Source of the DNA: JBKQHQ01 sp052148715
GTDB lineage: Bacteria; Pseudomonadota; Alphaproteobacteria; Rhizobiales; Xanthobacteraceae
NCBI GenBank assembly: GCA_052148715.1
Contig: JBKQHQ010000055.1
Span: 1 to 64,000 of the forward strand
Direction of reading: 5' to 3'
DNA: 64,000 bases
Position 1 is the first letter of the stretch; the number at the start of each line of letters is the position of its first letter. Positions 44,985 to 53,996 of the stretch are shown here, in pieces. Below the pieces are notes generated by a model. The model had not been told where the DNA came from. It ran no database searches and saw only the letters and a list, made by a program, of their open reading frames with translations. Position numbers and translations under genes: made by a program.

Positions 44985-45929
44985 TCACGCAAGCTTCCGC
45001 GCCGCGGCCGCAAGCCATTCTGCGGTTTTTCTCGCAGCCGACACCGTGGGCATATGGCCCCCGGGGATCAGCTCGAGACTCACGGTCGCAATCCTCTCCT
45101 TCATCGCCACGCCGTGCTTCTGGTAGCTCAGGATATGGTCGTCGGTCCCAAACAGAATGCCGACCGGTAGGGTGAGGGAAGGATAGCGATCGATCATGCC
45201 GGGAAGATCGTCGCGCACCGCCATCATGTCCGATGAGGCAGCATAGAAGCTGCGCGGCCGCAGCCCAAGCAGGCTGCCTCCCTTGGTGGCAAAGTCCGGC
45301 GGCGGCGCCTCGGGGCGGAATACGGTGGCGAGCTTCTCCTTGCCCGTGAGGATCCCTGCCGGCGTCGCAACGGTCCAGGCGACGATTCGGCGAAGCGTCT
45401 CCGAGCGGATAGCGAGCATCCCGAACGGCGCCGGCGGCGTCTTCTCGACCTGCGTCAGCGGCGCGATCAGCGCCAGGCCGCCGGCACATTCCGGATGGTC
45501 GAGCGCAACCGAAAGCGCGATGGCGCCGCCGAGGGAGTGACCGACCAACAGCGGTCGCTTGAGGCCCATCGCGCTAATGAATTTGGCGAGCACATCACCT
45601 TGCGCCTTCAACCGCGCGGACGCGCCAGGGGCGCGGGTGGAGTAGCCGGAGCCGGGCCGGTCGACCACGATCACACGAAATTCACCCGTCAAGAGATCGA
45701 ACAGCGAGTGAGTGAAATTCTTCAGTTGGCCGCTCAGACCGTGGATCATGATGATCACCGGACCGTCGCCCTTATCCAAATAGTGGATGCGATTACCGTC
45801 GATCTCGATGAACTGTCCGAGCGGCGGCACCGCTTTCTCGACTGCACGGGCGATGATCGCCGTGAAGAGGACCAGCCCCGCCACCACGAGCACTCCCGAG
45901 ACAAGCAAGACGCTCAGTAGCAAGCTCAT
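44985..45929 (-). CDS. Alpha/beta hydrolase, membrane-anchored
   Basis: The 314-residue protein has an N-terminal transmembrane helix (about 3-27). A canonical alpha/beta hydrolase domain follows: oxyanion region IIMIHGLSGQ, nucleophile VGHSLGGAIAL (Ser), acid in LFGTDDHIL and the His in GGHMPTVS. It overlaps the SDR gene upstream by 4 bases, so hydrolase, SDR and monooxygenase are one operon. An ester formed by the monooxygenase is a logical substrate. Confidence 0.87.
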   Translation of the reverse strand: MSLLLSVLLVSGVLVVAGLVLFTAIIARAVEKAVPPLGQFIEIDGNRIHYLDKGDGPVIIMIHGLSGQLKNFTHSLFDLLTGEFRVIVVDRPGSGYSTRAPGASARLKAQGDVLAKFISAMGLKRPLLVGHSLGGAIALSVALDHPECAGGLALIAPLTQVEKTPPAPFGMLAIRSETLRRIVAWTVATPAGILTGKEKLATVFRPEAPPPDFATKGGSLLGLRPRSFYAASSDMMAVRDDLPGMIDRYPSLTLPVGILFGTDDHILSYQKHGVAMKERIATVSLELIPGGHMPTVSAARKTAEWLAAAARKLA

Positions 45930-46747
45930 AGGCGCCGCCTCAGCTGGTCGAGCATTCGCCAGTACGAGACCGGCAGCAAGCGCTCGATAAGCGAAATGAG
46001 CTTGGCATCGGAGCCGACGAGCACGCGTGGCCTCCGGCGCTCGATGGCCTCGACGATAGTCTCGCCCGCCGTCCCCGGCGGCAGCGTCAGAACCTTGCGC
46101 GCCAACTCCTGAGCCCGGACAATGTCCTCCGCGGATGCGCCGGCGGGAAAGCGAGCGTTCCTTGCAATCGAGGTCGCGACGCCGCCCGGATGCACGACCG
46201 TCACGCCGATTCGGCTTCCTTGCAATTCATGGCGCAACGCCTGGGAGAAGCCGCGCACGGCGAACTTGCTCGCCGCGTACGCCGTCTGGCCCGGCGGCGC
46301 GATGATGCCGTAGATACTCGACAAGTTCACGATGCGGGCGTCGTCGCTCGACCGGAGCACCGGCAGAAATGCGCGGGTCATGCGTACGACGCCCCAGAAA
46401 TTGATGCCGAACAGCCATTCGAAATCTTCCTCGCTCACCTCGTCAAACGTGCCGGCGATCGCGACTCCGGCATTGTTGACCAGAAGATCGACGCCTGGAT
46501 GTGCGGCCCGAACGATTGCCGGAAATGCGGCGACGGCCGCTCGATCGGACACGTCGAGCCGATGCCGGCTGACGCGCACGCGGTTCGCCGCAATCATATC
46601 CGCCGTCTCCGCCAGTCCCGCCTCGTTGACATCCGCCAGCGCGAGATGACAGCCGCGCCGCGACAGCGAGGCCGCGATGGCGCGACCGATGCCTCCCGCC
46701 GCGCCGGTGACGACCGCCGTCCGGTTCTCTAATCGCATCTTGTCCAT
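45926..46747 (-). CDS. Short-chain dehydrogenase/reductase
   Basis: The 273-residue protein has a complete classical SDR set: VVTGAAGGIGRAI, LVNNAGVAIAG, Ser in NLSSIYG and YAASK. A C-terminal extension of about 40 residues (RRRPRVLVGSDAKLISLIERL) is seen in SDRs of Baeyer-Villiger clusters. It would oxidise an alcohol to the ketone used by the neighbouring monooxygenase. Start MDKMRLENRTAV; the second Met is equally possible. Confidence 0.9.
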   Translation of the reverse strand: MDKMRLENRTAVVTGAAGGIGRAIAASLSRRGCHLALADVNEAGLAETADMIAANRVRVSRHRLDVSDRAAVAAFPAIVRAAHPGVDLLVNNAGVAIAGTFDEVSEEDFEWLFGINFWGVVRMTRAFLPVLRSSDDARIVNLSSIYGIIAPPGQTAYAASKFAVRGFSQALRHELQGSRIGVTVVHPGGVATSIARNARFPAGASAEDIVRAQELARKVLTLPPGTAGETIVEAIERRRPRVLVGSDAKLISLIERLLPVSYWRMLDQLRRRL

Positions 46748-46769
46748 GCTTTATTCTTGGCGCCGCGCT

Positions 46770-48347
46770 TTAGGCAACCTCGCATGCGGGCCCGCGCCTT
46801 GAGAATTCCATCGTGCCGTCGCGCAAGGCCCCGAAGCGGAGCGTCGCGGTGTCGAAGGCATAGTTCTGATAAAGCCGCCACGGCCGCTTCGATCCTTGCT
46901 TGGGCAAGATCGCGCTCGCTCGCTGGATATAGCCGGAGGTCAGGCCGACCGCCGGCTCCTCGATAATCGAAGCGTCCCGCCGGCGCGGCGTGCACCAGGC
47001 GTAGCCGCGCGCCGCCATATGGTTGATGAGACGGCACACATAGGCCGAGGTCAGCTCGCACTTCAGCGTCCAAGACGCGTTGGTATAGCCGAGCGCATAG
47101 GCGAGATTCGGAACGTCGCTGAACATCATGCCCTTGTAGGTCAGGGCCTTCGACAGGTCGACCGCGGTGCCGTCCACGACGACCTGCATGCCTCCGAGCA
47201 GCTTCACGGCAAGACCCGTCGCGGTGATCACGATGTCGGTCTCGAGCTTTTCCCCCGAGTGCAGTTGCAGTCCCGTCTCGGTGAAGCTGTCGATCTCGTC
47301 GGTCACGACCGACGCTCTGCCCGAGCGGATCGCCTTGAAGAAGTCGGCGTCCGGAACAAGGCACAGCCGCTGGTCCCAGGGATTGTAGGTGGGCGTGAAA
47401 TGTTTTCCGACGTCGTAACTCGGACCGAGCTCGTTGCGCACCCCGCCCAAAATCATCCGCTTCATGAGGTCGGGCTTGCGCCGTGAAAGATTATAAAAAT
47501 ACATCGTCAGGAGCACGTTCTTCCAACGCGCCAAGCGGTGCGCCAGCTGGGACGGGAGCCGCCGGTGCAGCCACTGGGCGAGCTCGTCGCGGGCCGGACG
47601 CGCGACGATGTAGGTCGGCGAGCGCTGCAGCATGGTGACGTGCGCGGCGGTCTCCGCCATCGCCGGAAGCAGCGTCACGGCCGTCGCGCCGCTTCCGATG
47701 ATCACAACCCGGCGGCCCGAATAGTCGAGGTTGTCCGGCCATTGCTGGGGATGCACGATGCGGCCGCGGAAACGCTCCATGCCTGGCCAACCGGGCATGT
47801 AGCCTTGCTCATAGTCATAGTAGCCGCTGCACACGTAGAGAAAGTTGCAGGCGTAACGGACGACCGTCCGCTCCGGCCCGGCCTGCGCCTCCACGGTCCA
47901 CATGGAGTCGGTCGAGCTCCACGTTGCACGCGTGACGCGATGCCCATACTTTATCTTGCGCTTGATGCCGTATTGTTCGGCGGTGTCCCGAATATAACGG
48001 AGTATCGAGGGACCGTCGGTAATGGACTTCTCGCTTCGCCATGGCCGGAAGCTGTAGCCGAGCGTGTACATGTCCGAGTCCGAGCGGACGCCCGGATAGC
48101 GAAACAAGTCCCACGTCCCGCCCATCGCGGCGCGCGTCTCCAGGATCACATAGCTTTTGCTCGGGCAGCGCGTCTGCAGATAGTACCCTGCGCCGATGCC
48201 GGATAGCCCGGCCCCTACCACGAGCACGTCGACGTGCTGCGCCCGCTGATTCCCGCCCGGCTCAGGCGTGGAGTTAGTGGACCCGACGGGGCTGGATGAT
48301 GCGGCAGAAGCTTCGAGATCGATGTCTTCGGACCGGGTATCGTTCAT
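46770..48347 (-). CDS. FAD-containing Baeyer-Villiger monooxygenase
   Basis: The 525-residue protein has an FAD Rossmann motif GAGLSG (45-50), the Baeyer-Villiger fingerprint FRGRIVHPQQWPD, and an NADPH-binding GSGATAVTL. It resembles EthA/MymA-type enzymes, which insert oxygen next to a carbonyl to give an ester or lactone. First of the three-gene set BVMO-SDR-hydrolase, giving an alcohol-ketone-ester-acid route. The 40 residues before the FAD motif are low complexity. The start at MNDTRSED was chosen. Confidence 0.9.
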   Translation of the reverse strand: MNDTRSEDIDLEASAASSSPVGSTNSTPEPGGNQRAQHVDVLVVGAGLSGIGAGYYLQTRCPSKSYVILETRAAMGGTWDLFRYPGVRSDSDMYTLGYSFRPWRSEKSITDGPSILRYIRDTAEQYGIKRKIKYGHRVTRATWSSTDSMWTVEAQAGPERTVVRYACNFLYVCSGYYDYEQGYMPGWPGMERFRGRIVHPQQWPDNLDYSGRRVVIIGSGATAVTLLPAMAETAAHVTMLQRSPTYIVARPARDELAQWLHRRLPSQLAHRLARWKNVLLTMYFYNLSRRKPDLMKRMILGGVRNELGPSYDVGKHFTPTYNPWDQRLCLVPDADFFKAIRSGRASVVTDEIDSFTETGLQLHSGEKLETDIVITATGLAVKLLGGMQVVVDGTAVDLSKALTYKGMMFSDVPNLAYALGYTNASWTLKCELTSAYVCRLINHMAARGYAWCTPRRRDASIIEEPAVGLTSGYIQRASAILPKQGSKRPWRLYQNYAFDTATLRFGALRDGTMEFSRRGPACEVA

Positions 48348-48467
48348 GGCCGGACTTCTCGGACAGGCAAGTGCGCGTGAAGCTCGGTGGCGGCTGTGAC
48401 CCAACAGGCAGCAAACTAACGGCGCCCATAAACCGGAGCGCCGTCGCGCAGCAGAGGGAGCTATTTC

Positions 48468-48734
48468 TTATTGTGGCGAGCCGGCCTTATGGTGCGCTCT
48501 ATGCCGGCGCGGCGCATAGGCGTGCTCGTTCCAGTCGTCTTGGTAACCGTGCCTCGCATTGTACTCCGCCATTCCTCTGGCGTAGTAGTCCGCGTGGATG
48601 TCGCGACCGTTCTTGTCCACATAGGTCCAAGAACCGTCGGCATGCCGGATGCCGGTGACCTGTGCACTCGCGCCGGCTACTGAAACCGCGCCGACGAAAG
48701 AAGCCGCGGCGAGGCCGATGAGGAATTTCCTCAT
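48468..48734 (-). CDS. Small secreted hypothetical protein, His/Arg-rich tail
   Basis: An 88-residue product with signal peptide (MRKFLIGLAAASFVGAVSVAGASA). The mature part is rich in Tyr, His and charged residues (GSWTYVDKNGRDIHADYYAR) and ends RRHRAHHKAG. Not recognised. It lies between the monooxygenase and mgtE, all on the minus strand, with an inverted repeat in its upstream region. Confidence 0.6.
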   Translation of the reverse strand: MRKFLIGLAAASFVGAVSVAGASAQVTGIRHADGSWTYVDKNGRDIHADYYARGMAEYNARHGYQDDWNEHAYAPRRHRAHHKAGSPQ

Positions 48735-48796
48735 GGTTTGTCTCCTACATGAGTGTTAAAGGACGGGCCGGCTCTTGCTGCCTCCGGCCGCTGTTC

Positions 48797-48839
48797 GGGA
48801 GGGAAGCCGACTTAATGACCGCGTTCATGATTCCCTCCC
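48797..48839. repeat. Nine-base inverted repeat upstream of the small secreted gene
   Basis: Perfect arms GGGAGGGAA (48797-48805) and TTCCCTCCC (48831-48839) are separated by 25 bases. The site is between mgtE and the small secreted gene on the same strand. It could be an operator or an RNA hairpin; there is no T-run. Confidence 0.45.
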
Positions 48840-48943
48840 TATTCGGTGTACGCTACGCGCTCCCACGTGACGCTGCCTTCATACTGCAATTTTGAACCTC
48901 GCGGTAGCAATCGAACTCACTCCGGCAATCGAAAGTGCCCTCC

Positions 48944-50353
48944 TCACCGCAGCCCGAACCACAGCGTGGCGATGCCGAGGAAGGAGAAGAAGCCGACCAC
49001 GTCGGTGATGGTCGTGACGAACACGCCGGAGGAGACCGCCGGGTCGGCGCGGAAGCGGTCAAGCACCAGAGGGATCAGAATGCCGCCCAGCGCCGCGGCC
49101 ACGAGATTGCAGATCATCGCAAGCCCGATCACCACGCCGAGGTCGGCGACTCTGAACCACAGATAGGCCGCGACGCCGGTGATGACGGCGAAGCCGAGGC
49201 CGTTGAGCAATCCCACCATCAGCTCGCGCATGATCACGCGCCACGCATTGGCGTCCGTCAGGTCGCGGGTGGCGAGCGCCCGCACGGCGACGGTCATGGT
49301 CTGCGTCGCGGCGTTGCCGCCCTGGCTCGCGACGATGGGCGCGAGCACCGCCAGCGCCACCATTTTCTGCAATTGCCCTTCGAACAGGCCCAAGACGCCC
49401 GACGCCAGGAAGGCGGTCGCCAGATTCACCACAAGCCAATTGAAACGACCTTTGGCGATCGTCCACACCGAGTCGGACAATTCCTCCTCGCCGCGCACAC
49501 CGCCGAGCGCCTTGATCTCCTCGTCCGCCCCCTGCTCGATCACGTCGACGACGTCGTCGACGGTGATCATGCCGACGAGCCGGGAATCGGCATCGACCAC
49601 CGGCATGGCGACGAGATCGTATCGCTCGAACAGACGCGCCACCTCGTACTGGTCCTCGGTCGCCTGCACCCGCCGGCGCTCGGGCTCCATGAGCTCGGCA
49701 ATGCGGTTCGGCCGCTTGGTCCGCAGCAGGCGGTCGAGCGCCACCGCGCCTTGCAGCCGTTGCTCCGGATCGACGACGTAGATTTCATAGAAGCGCTCCG
49801 GCAAGTCCGCGGTCTCGCGCAGGAAGTCGATGGTCTGGCCGACCGTCCAGGAGGGCGCGACTGCGATGAGCTCGGTCTGCATCCGCCGGCCAGCCGAGCC
49901 TTCCGGATAATCCAGGCTGCGGGCGAGTACGACCCGCTCGGTCGCCGGCAATTGCTCGAGAATCTCCTCCTGATCCTCCTTCGGCAGGTCCTGGAGGATG
50001 GTGACGGCGTCGTCGGAATCGAGATTCTTGACGCCCTCGGCAACAGCCTCGGCGGGCAGTTCCTCGAGAATCTCCTCGCGGACCGTGTCATCGACTTGCG
50101 TCAAGGCCGTGAAGTCGAAGGCGTCGCCCATCAGCTCGACCAGCCGCGGCCGCAGCTCCGGGTCGAGCGCCTCGATGACGTCGCCTACGTCCGCTTCATG
50201 CACATCGCCAAGGAGCCCACGCAAAGCCTGCGCATCGCCTGCTTCGATGGTCTGCCGGATGCGCTCGACGGCCTCTTCGCGCAAAGCACCCTGCTCGTCA
50301 CGCAGGTCGAAGCCGGGCACCGGGGCTTCGGCAATGTCGTGTTCTTCAAGCAT
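48944..50353 (-). CDS. mgtE: Magnesium transporter MgtE
   Basis: The 469-residue channel has an acidic N-terminal helical domain (repeats such as LDPELRPRLVELMGDAFDF, LPKEDQEEILEQLP), two CBS domains (YEIYVVDPEQRLQGAVAL; VAMPVVDADSRLVGMITVDD) and a five-helix pore. The pore contains APIVASQGGNAATQT, the conserved entrance motif. Length and layout fit Mg2+-gated MgtE. No M-box riboswitch is visible in the short divergent leader. Confidence 0.95.
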   Translation of the reverse strand: MLEEHDIAEAPVPGFDLRDEQGALREEAVERIRQTIEAGDAQALRGLLGDVHEADVGDVIEALDPELRPRLVELMGDAFDFTALTQVDDTVREEILEELPAEAVAEGVKNLDSDDAVTILQDLPKEDQEEILEQLPATERVVLARSLDYPEGSAGRRMQTELIAVAPSWTVGQTIDFLRETADLPERFYEIYVVDPEQRLQGAVALDRLLRTKRPNRIAELMEPERRRVQATEDQYEVARLFERYDLVAMPVVDADSRLVGMITVDDVVDVIEQGADEEIKALGGVRGEEELSDSVWTIAKGRFNWLVVNLATAFLASGVLGLFEGQLQKMVALAVLAPIVASQGGNAATQTMTVAVRALATRDLTDANAWRVIMRELMVGLLNGLGFAVITGVAAYLWFRVADLGVVIGLAMICNLVAAALGGILIPLVLDRFRADPAVSSGVFVTTITDVVGFFSFLGIATLWFGLR

Positions 50354-50482
50354 GCCGCGCCTCGGCTAACGGATAGGAAGATAAAGAGAAGTTGAGTGCT
50401 TCTACGCTTGCGCCTGGCATGGAGCAAATCGATCGGGCATGAAGCCGCGCCTAGATGAATCTTTGATTAGCCGGATGCGCTT

Positions 50483-51274
50483 ATGATGAAACAAACATTG
50501 TTCGCGGTGGCCCTGTCGAGCTCGATCGTCGGCGCGAGCGGGGCGGCCCCCTGCCCCGGCAACGCCGACGCGCTCGGCACCGAGCGCACGCTCGCGCTCG
50601 ATTCAGCGACCATGCCGCGTGTCGGTCTCAAGCAATTCCCGCAGACGCTGCCGCTCGAGGCCAAGGAGGTCGTTCTGACCTTCGACGACGGCCCGTGGCC
50701 GGGAACGACCCGCAAAATCCTAGATGCCCTCGGGCACGAATGCGTCAAGGCCACGTTCTTCATGCTCGGGCGCAATATCGAAGCGCATCCGGAGCTCGCC
50801 CGCGCTGTGCGCGAGGCCGGGCACGTCGTCGGCCACCACACCTATTCGCATCGATTGCTGGACCGCCTTCCGACCGCGGCCGCCGAAGCCGAGATCGACC
50901 GCGGCATCGCCGCCGTCGAGCAGGCGCTCTATGGCGGTGCCGCCGCCAAGCCGGTGACGCCGTTCTTTCGGTTTCCCGGATTTGCCTCGCGGCCCGACCT
51001 GCTCGACTGGTTGGAAAAGCGCAAGATTTTGGTGTTCGGCACCGATCTGTGGGCGAGCGACTGGATCCGCATGTCCCCCGACGCCGAGCTTCGGCTGCTG
51101 CTCGCTCGCCTGCAGACGGCTGGGCGGGGCATCATCTTGTTGCACGACACGAGGGCGCAGACCGCGGCGATGCTGCCGATATTTCTGCGCGAGCTGAAGC
51201 GGCAAGGCTACCGTATCGTGCAGCCAGTGCCGACGCCGGCGGCGGCAGATTCCGCATTGACGCCGCCGCTTTGA
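50483..51274 (+). CDS. Polysaccharide deacetylase (NodB domain), shorter copy
   Basis: The 263-residue protein has a signal peptide (1-21) and a NodB domain. TFDDGP with the metal Asp is at residues 66-71, HHTYSH has the metal His pair, RFPGF and FGTDLWASDW are conserved, and IILLHDTR is the closing motif. Periplasmic CE4 enzymes remove acetyl groups from N-acetylglucosamine polymers or peptidoglycan. The mature start CPGNADALGTERTLALD is shared with the next gene. Confidence 0.9.
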   Translation: MMKQTLFAVALSSSIVGASGAAPCPGNADALGTERTLALDSATMPRVGLKQFPQTLPLEAKEVVLTFDDGPWPGTTRKILDALGHECVKATFFMLGRNIEAHPELARAVREAGHVVGHHTYSHRLLDRLPTAAAEAEIDRGIAAVEQALYGGAAAKPVTPFFRFPGFASRPDLLDWLEKRKILVFGTDLWASDWIRMSPDAELRLLLARLQTAGRGIILLHDTRAQTAAMLPIFLRELKRQGYRIVQPVPTPAAADSALTPPL

Positions 51275-51429
51275 CGCAATTGTTCCTTGACAGGGCGGTA
51301 ATGGACTGCGTCACTTAGGTGATGGACGCCACCGCCCGGTAAGGCGTCGTTAATTCGATCCTCCGTAGGGTCGGCCGCTACCGGTGCCGAGACTTTTCTC
51401 GCGTACCTCTGTACATCCTGGGGGTTTCA

Positions 51430-52647
51430 ATGCTGCGCTGCGTTGCCGCCGTATCCTGCGCGTTTCTTGCCAATGTCCTCGTGAGCACCGCGCATGCCGC
51501 GGATTGCCCGGGCAATCCGGACGCCCTTGGCACTAGTCGCACGCTCGTGATCGACCCGACCGAGCATCGCCGGCTCGGCTCTATGCAGTATCCGGAGACC
51601 TTGCCGCTTGGGCCCAAGGAGGTGGTGATCACCTTCGACGACGGCCCCTTGCCACCCTACACCAAGCAGATTTTGGGCATGCTGGCGGCCGAGTGCGTGA
51701 AGGTGACCTATTTCCTGGTGGGCAGCATGGCGCACGCCTATCCGGAAACGGTTCGCGAACTCTTCGAGGCCGGCCACACGATCGGAACCCACAGCCAGAC
51801 CCATCCGCTGACCTTCCACCGGATGCCGATCGAGCGCGCGCAACAGGAGATCGAGGGGGGCATCGCCAGCGTCGCGACGGCGCTAGGCGATCCGAGCGAG
51901 GTCGCGCCGTTCTTCCGCATCCCCGGGCTTTTGCGCGCCGACCCGGTCGAGGCCTATCTCGCGTCGCGCTCGCTTGTAACCTGGAGCGCCGATGTCGATG
52001 CGGATGACTGGTTCCACGGCATCAGTTCGGCGGAGATCGCCAAGCGGGCAGTCTCGCGGCTGGAGGCCGCCGGCAGGGGCATCCTGCTGCTGCACGACAT
52101 CCATCCCAAGACGGTCGCTGCGTTTCCCACGATTCTGCACGAACTGAAGGCGCGCGGATTTCACGTCGTTCATGTCATGCCAGCGACGCCCGATTTGCCC
52201 AAGACGGCGACCGACCCGCAGCTGTGGGCGACCCACAAGGCGGAAAAGCTGCTTTGGCCGCAAATCGCGGATCTCGGCATCGTCGTGCTGCCGGTATCGG
52301 CGCTGCCAAATTCGCCGGTCTCCCGTCCGACGGGCGCGAAGCCGGTGGGCACGGTGGGGGCCGGCAACGACGAGGTTCAAGGCACCATCGTCCGGCTTTC
52401 ATCACACTCAGCCTGGCCGCATGGCGAGGGGGCGGCGCTGCCGGTGAATACGGACGAGCTGCCTGAGCCCAGCCAGCAAAGCCTCGAGTCCCCCGACAGC
52501 CCGGCTTACATGTTGACGCCGAAGCGCTTTTCGCACCCTGCGCCCGATCCGACACCCACCAAGCATGCCAGGTACGTGAAGCACCCGGCGGCCAAGCGCG
52601 CAAAACCGGCGCGGGTCGCGGCGAATTCGCTGTTTTCGTATCCATAG
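51430..52647 (+). CDS. Polysaccharide deacetylase (NodB domain), longer copy with C-terminal tail
   Basis: The 405-residue paralogue of the preceding gene has the same signal and start (DCPGNPDALGTSRTLVID), TFDDGP (68-73), THSQTHP, RIPGLL and ILLLHDIH. After the domain (about residue 255) there is a 150-residue extension rich in Pro, Ser and basic residues ending SLFSYP. The extension may anchor it in the wall or target partner proteins; I do not recognise it. Separated from the first copy by 155 bases. Confidence 0.9.
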   Translation: MLRCVAAVSCAFLANVLVSTAHAADCPGNPDALGTSRTLVIDPTEHRRLGSMQYPETLPLGPKEVVITFDDGPLPPYTKQILGMLAAECVKVTYFLVGSMAHAYPETVRELFEAGHTIGTHSQTHPLTFHRMPIERAQQEIEGGIASVATALGDPSEVAPFFRIPGLLRADPVEAYLASRSLVTWSADVDADDWFHGISSAEIAKRAVSRLEAAGRGILLLHDIHPKTVAAFPTILHELKARGFHVVHVMPATPDLPKTATDPQLWATHKAEKLLWPQIADLGIVVLPVSALPNSPVSRPTGAKPVGTVGAGNDEVQGTIVRLSSHSAWPHGEGAALPVNTDELPEPSQQSLESPDSPAYMLTPKRFSHPAPDPTPTKHARYVKHPAAKRAKPARVAANSLFSYP

Positions 52648-52677
52648 GGTCCATAGGGGCACATTAAACCCAAGACC

Positions 52678-52709
52678 AAGGCCGCCCGGCGCAATCCGGC
52701 GGCCTTTGT
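52678..52709 (+). terminator. Intrinsic terminator-like hairpin after the deacetylase pair
   Basis: A 9-base stem AAGGCCGCC/GGCGGCCTT (52678-52686 and 52698-52706) with an 11-base loop ends in TTTGTCT. The T-run is short, but position and stem fit termination of the deacetylase transcript. Confidence 0.55.
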
Positions 52710-52756
52710 CTATTCCGACCTGATCCAACCCGAGACATGTGCGAGGAGAATGCCCG

Positions 52757-53215
52757 ATGACGCCGGAGGAGAAGCTCAAGCAGCTCGGCCTGACCCTGCC
52801 AACCCTGCCGACTCCGATCGCCAACTACTTGCCGTTCCGGCTCGACGGCAAGACCCTCTATTTGTCGGGTCAGGGCCCGCGCAAGCCCGACGGCTCGTAT
52901 TACACCGGCAAGGTGGGCCGCGACGTGACCTCGGAGCAAGCCTATGAGCACGCCAAGCTTGTCGGCCTCGGCCTCCTCTCCGCCGCCAAGACGGCCGCCG
53001 GCGATCTCGGCAAGCTGGAAGTGCTAAAGGTGCTCGGCATGGTCAACGCCATCCCCGAATTCGGCGACCAACCAAAGGTCATCAACGGCTGTTCGGACCT
53101 TTTCGTCGAGCTGTTGGGCGAGCGCGGCCGCCACGCCCGCTCCGCCGTCGGCATGGGCTCGCTGCCGAACGGCATGACGGTCGAGATCGAGGCGGTGATG
53201 CGGATCGTCGGGTAG
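52757..53215 (+). CDS. RidA/YjgF/Rid family protein
   Basis: The 152-residue protein belongs to the RidA superfamily, which hydrolyses reactive enamine/imine intermediates. LYLSGQGPRKPDG and VLKVLGMVNAIPEF are typical of the Rid group with extended N-terminus, and the ending ARSAVGMGSLPNGMTVEIEA has the conserved closing strand. It is about 25 residues longer than RidA itself, so it fits another Rid subgroup, and the conserved Arg of RidA is not evident. GAGGAG eight bases upstream supports the ATG at 52757. Confidence 0.87.
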   Translation: MTPEEKLKQLGLTLPTLPTPIANYLPFRLDGKTLYLSGQGPRKPDGSYYTGKVGRDVTSEQAYEHAKLVGLGLLSAAKTAAGDLGKLEVLKVLGMVNAIPEFGDQPKVINGCSDLFVELLGERGRHARSAVGMGSLPNGMTVEIEAVMRIVG

Positions 53216-53266
53216 GCGTCTTGTGGGGCCCGAAAGCGCGCCCCCGTACGCAGCCTAATGACCGCC

Positions 53267-53667
53267 CTATCCTTTCTGGGTGGCCGGCACGGCGGTGAGC
53301 GTATCCACCCATTCGAGCGCAGAGCGCCGCCAGATTTGCCGCTGCGGTGAAAAGGCCGCGCGCTGAGTGATAGGACCGATGCGCAGGGAGTAGCTCTGCG
53401 GATCATCTAACGCGCAGGGGTAGATGGGTGCGCCGCAATTGCCGCAGAAAGCGTGGCGACGTTTGTTGCCGCTTTCGGCGGTCTTCACATAACTTTTTGG
53501 CGTACCGGTACGAGCACAAAATGCGCTGCCGGAGCGGGGACGACGGCGCGATAAGCGGAGCCGGTGAGCGTTTGGCAGTCGGTACAATGACAAATGAGCA
53601 TCGCGTGCGGATCAACCTCGGCCTCAAAGGTGATCTCTCCGCAATGGCAGCGTCCGTCAATTTTCAT
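53267..53667 (-). pseudogene. GFA family (glutathione-dependent formaldehyde-activating-like, CENP-V) gene with a frameshift
   Basis: The N-terminal half reads KIDGRCHCGEITFEAEV and ICHCTDCQTLTGSAYR in one frame, up to HFVL near 53508. The rest reads TGTPKSYVKTAESGNKR and AFCGNCGAPIYP in the next frame. Together they give the zinc-binding CxC, CHCxxC and CxxC pattern and near-normal length (about 130 residues). One base appears missing at the join. It is therefore a recent pseudogene or a sequencing/assembly error. Confidence 0.8.
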
Positions 53668-53750
53668 GCGGCTTCCCTCCTGGCGCGCACCAAATTCATG
53701 CAGGACGTTTGATGATATATGCTGCTGATCGCCGCGCAGCGACGAGGGCT

Positions 53751-53835
53751 TGGTGCGGTCGAGAGGACTCGAACCTCCACGGGTTTCCCCACTAGCACCT
53801 CAAGCTAGCGCGTCTACCAATTCCGCCACGACCGC
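53751..53835 (-). tRNA. tRNA-Leu, anticodon GAG
   Basis: Read on the minus strand, the acceptor stem GCGGTCG pairs with CGACCGC and ends in ACCA (CCA encoded). The anticodon stem CTAGC/GCTAG encloses loop TTGAGGT, giving anticodon GAG. The variable arm is long, as in Leu tRNAs, and the T-arm GGAGG-TTCGAGT-CCTCT is complete. Confidence 0.96.
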
Positions 53836-53996
53836 AAGGTGGGAATGCCGGCGAGGAGCCGGCGTCGAAGCGAGCGGCGTGCATGTAACAAATGGGCCCT
53901 GCGCGCACAAGCCTTGGGCCGGCACGGTGAGCGGCGGGCGCCTGAGCGAAGCCGAACACCCTCTCCGGCAAGGGACCTGCGGAGGTGGGCCTCGCC

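Noticed and set aside
50354..50482. Mg-sensing leader upstream of mgtE
   Set aside because: The divergent gap is only 129 bases and has no M-box-like conserved elements.
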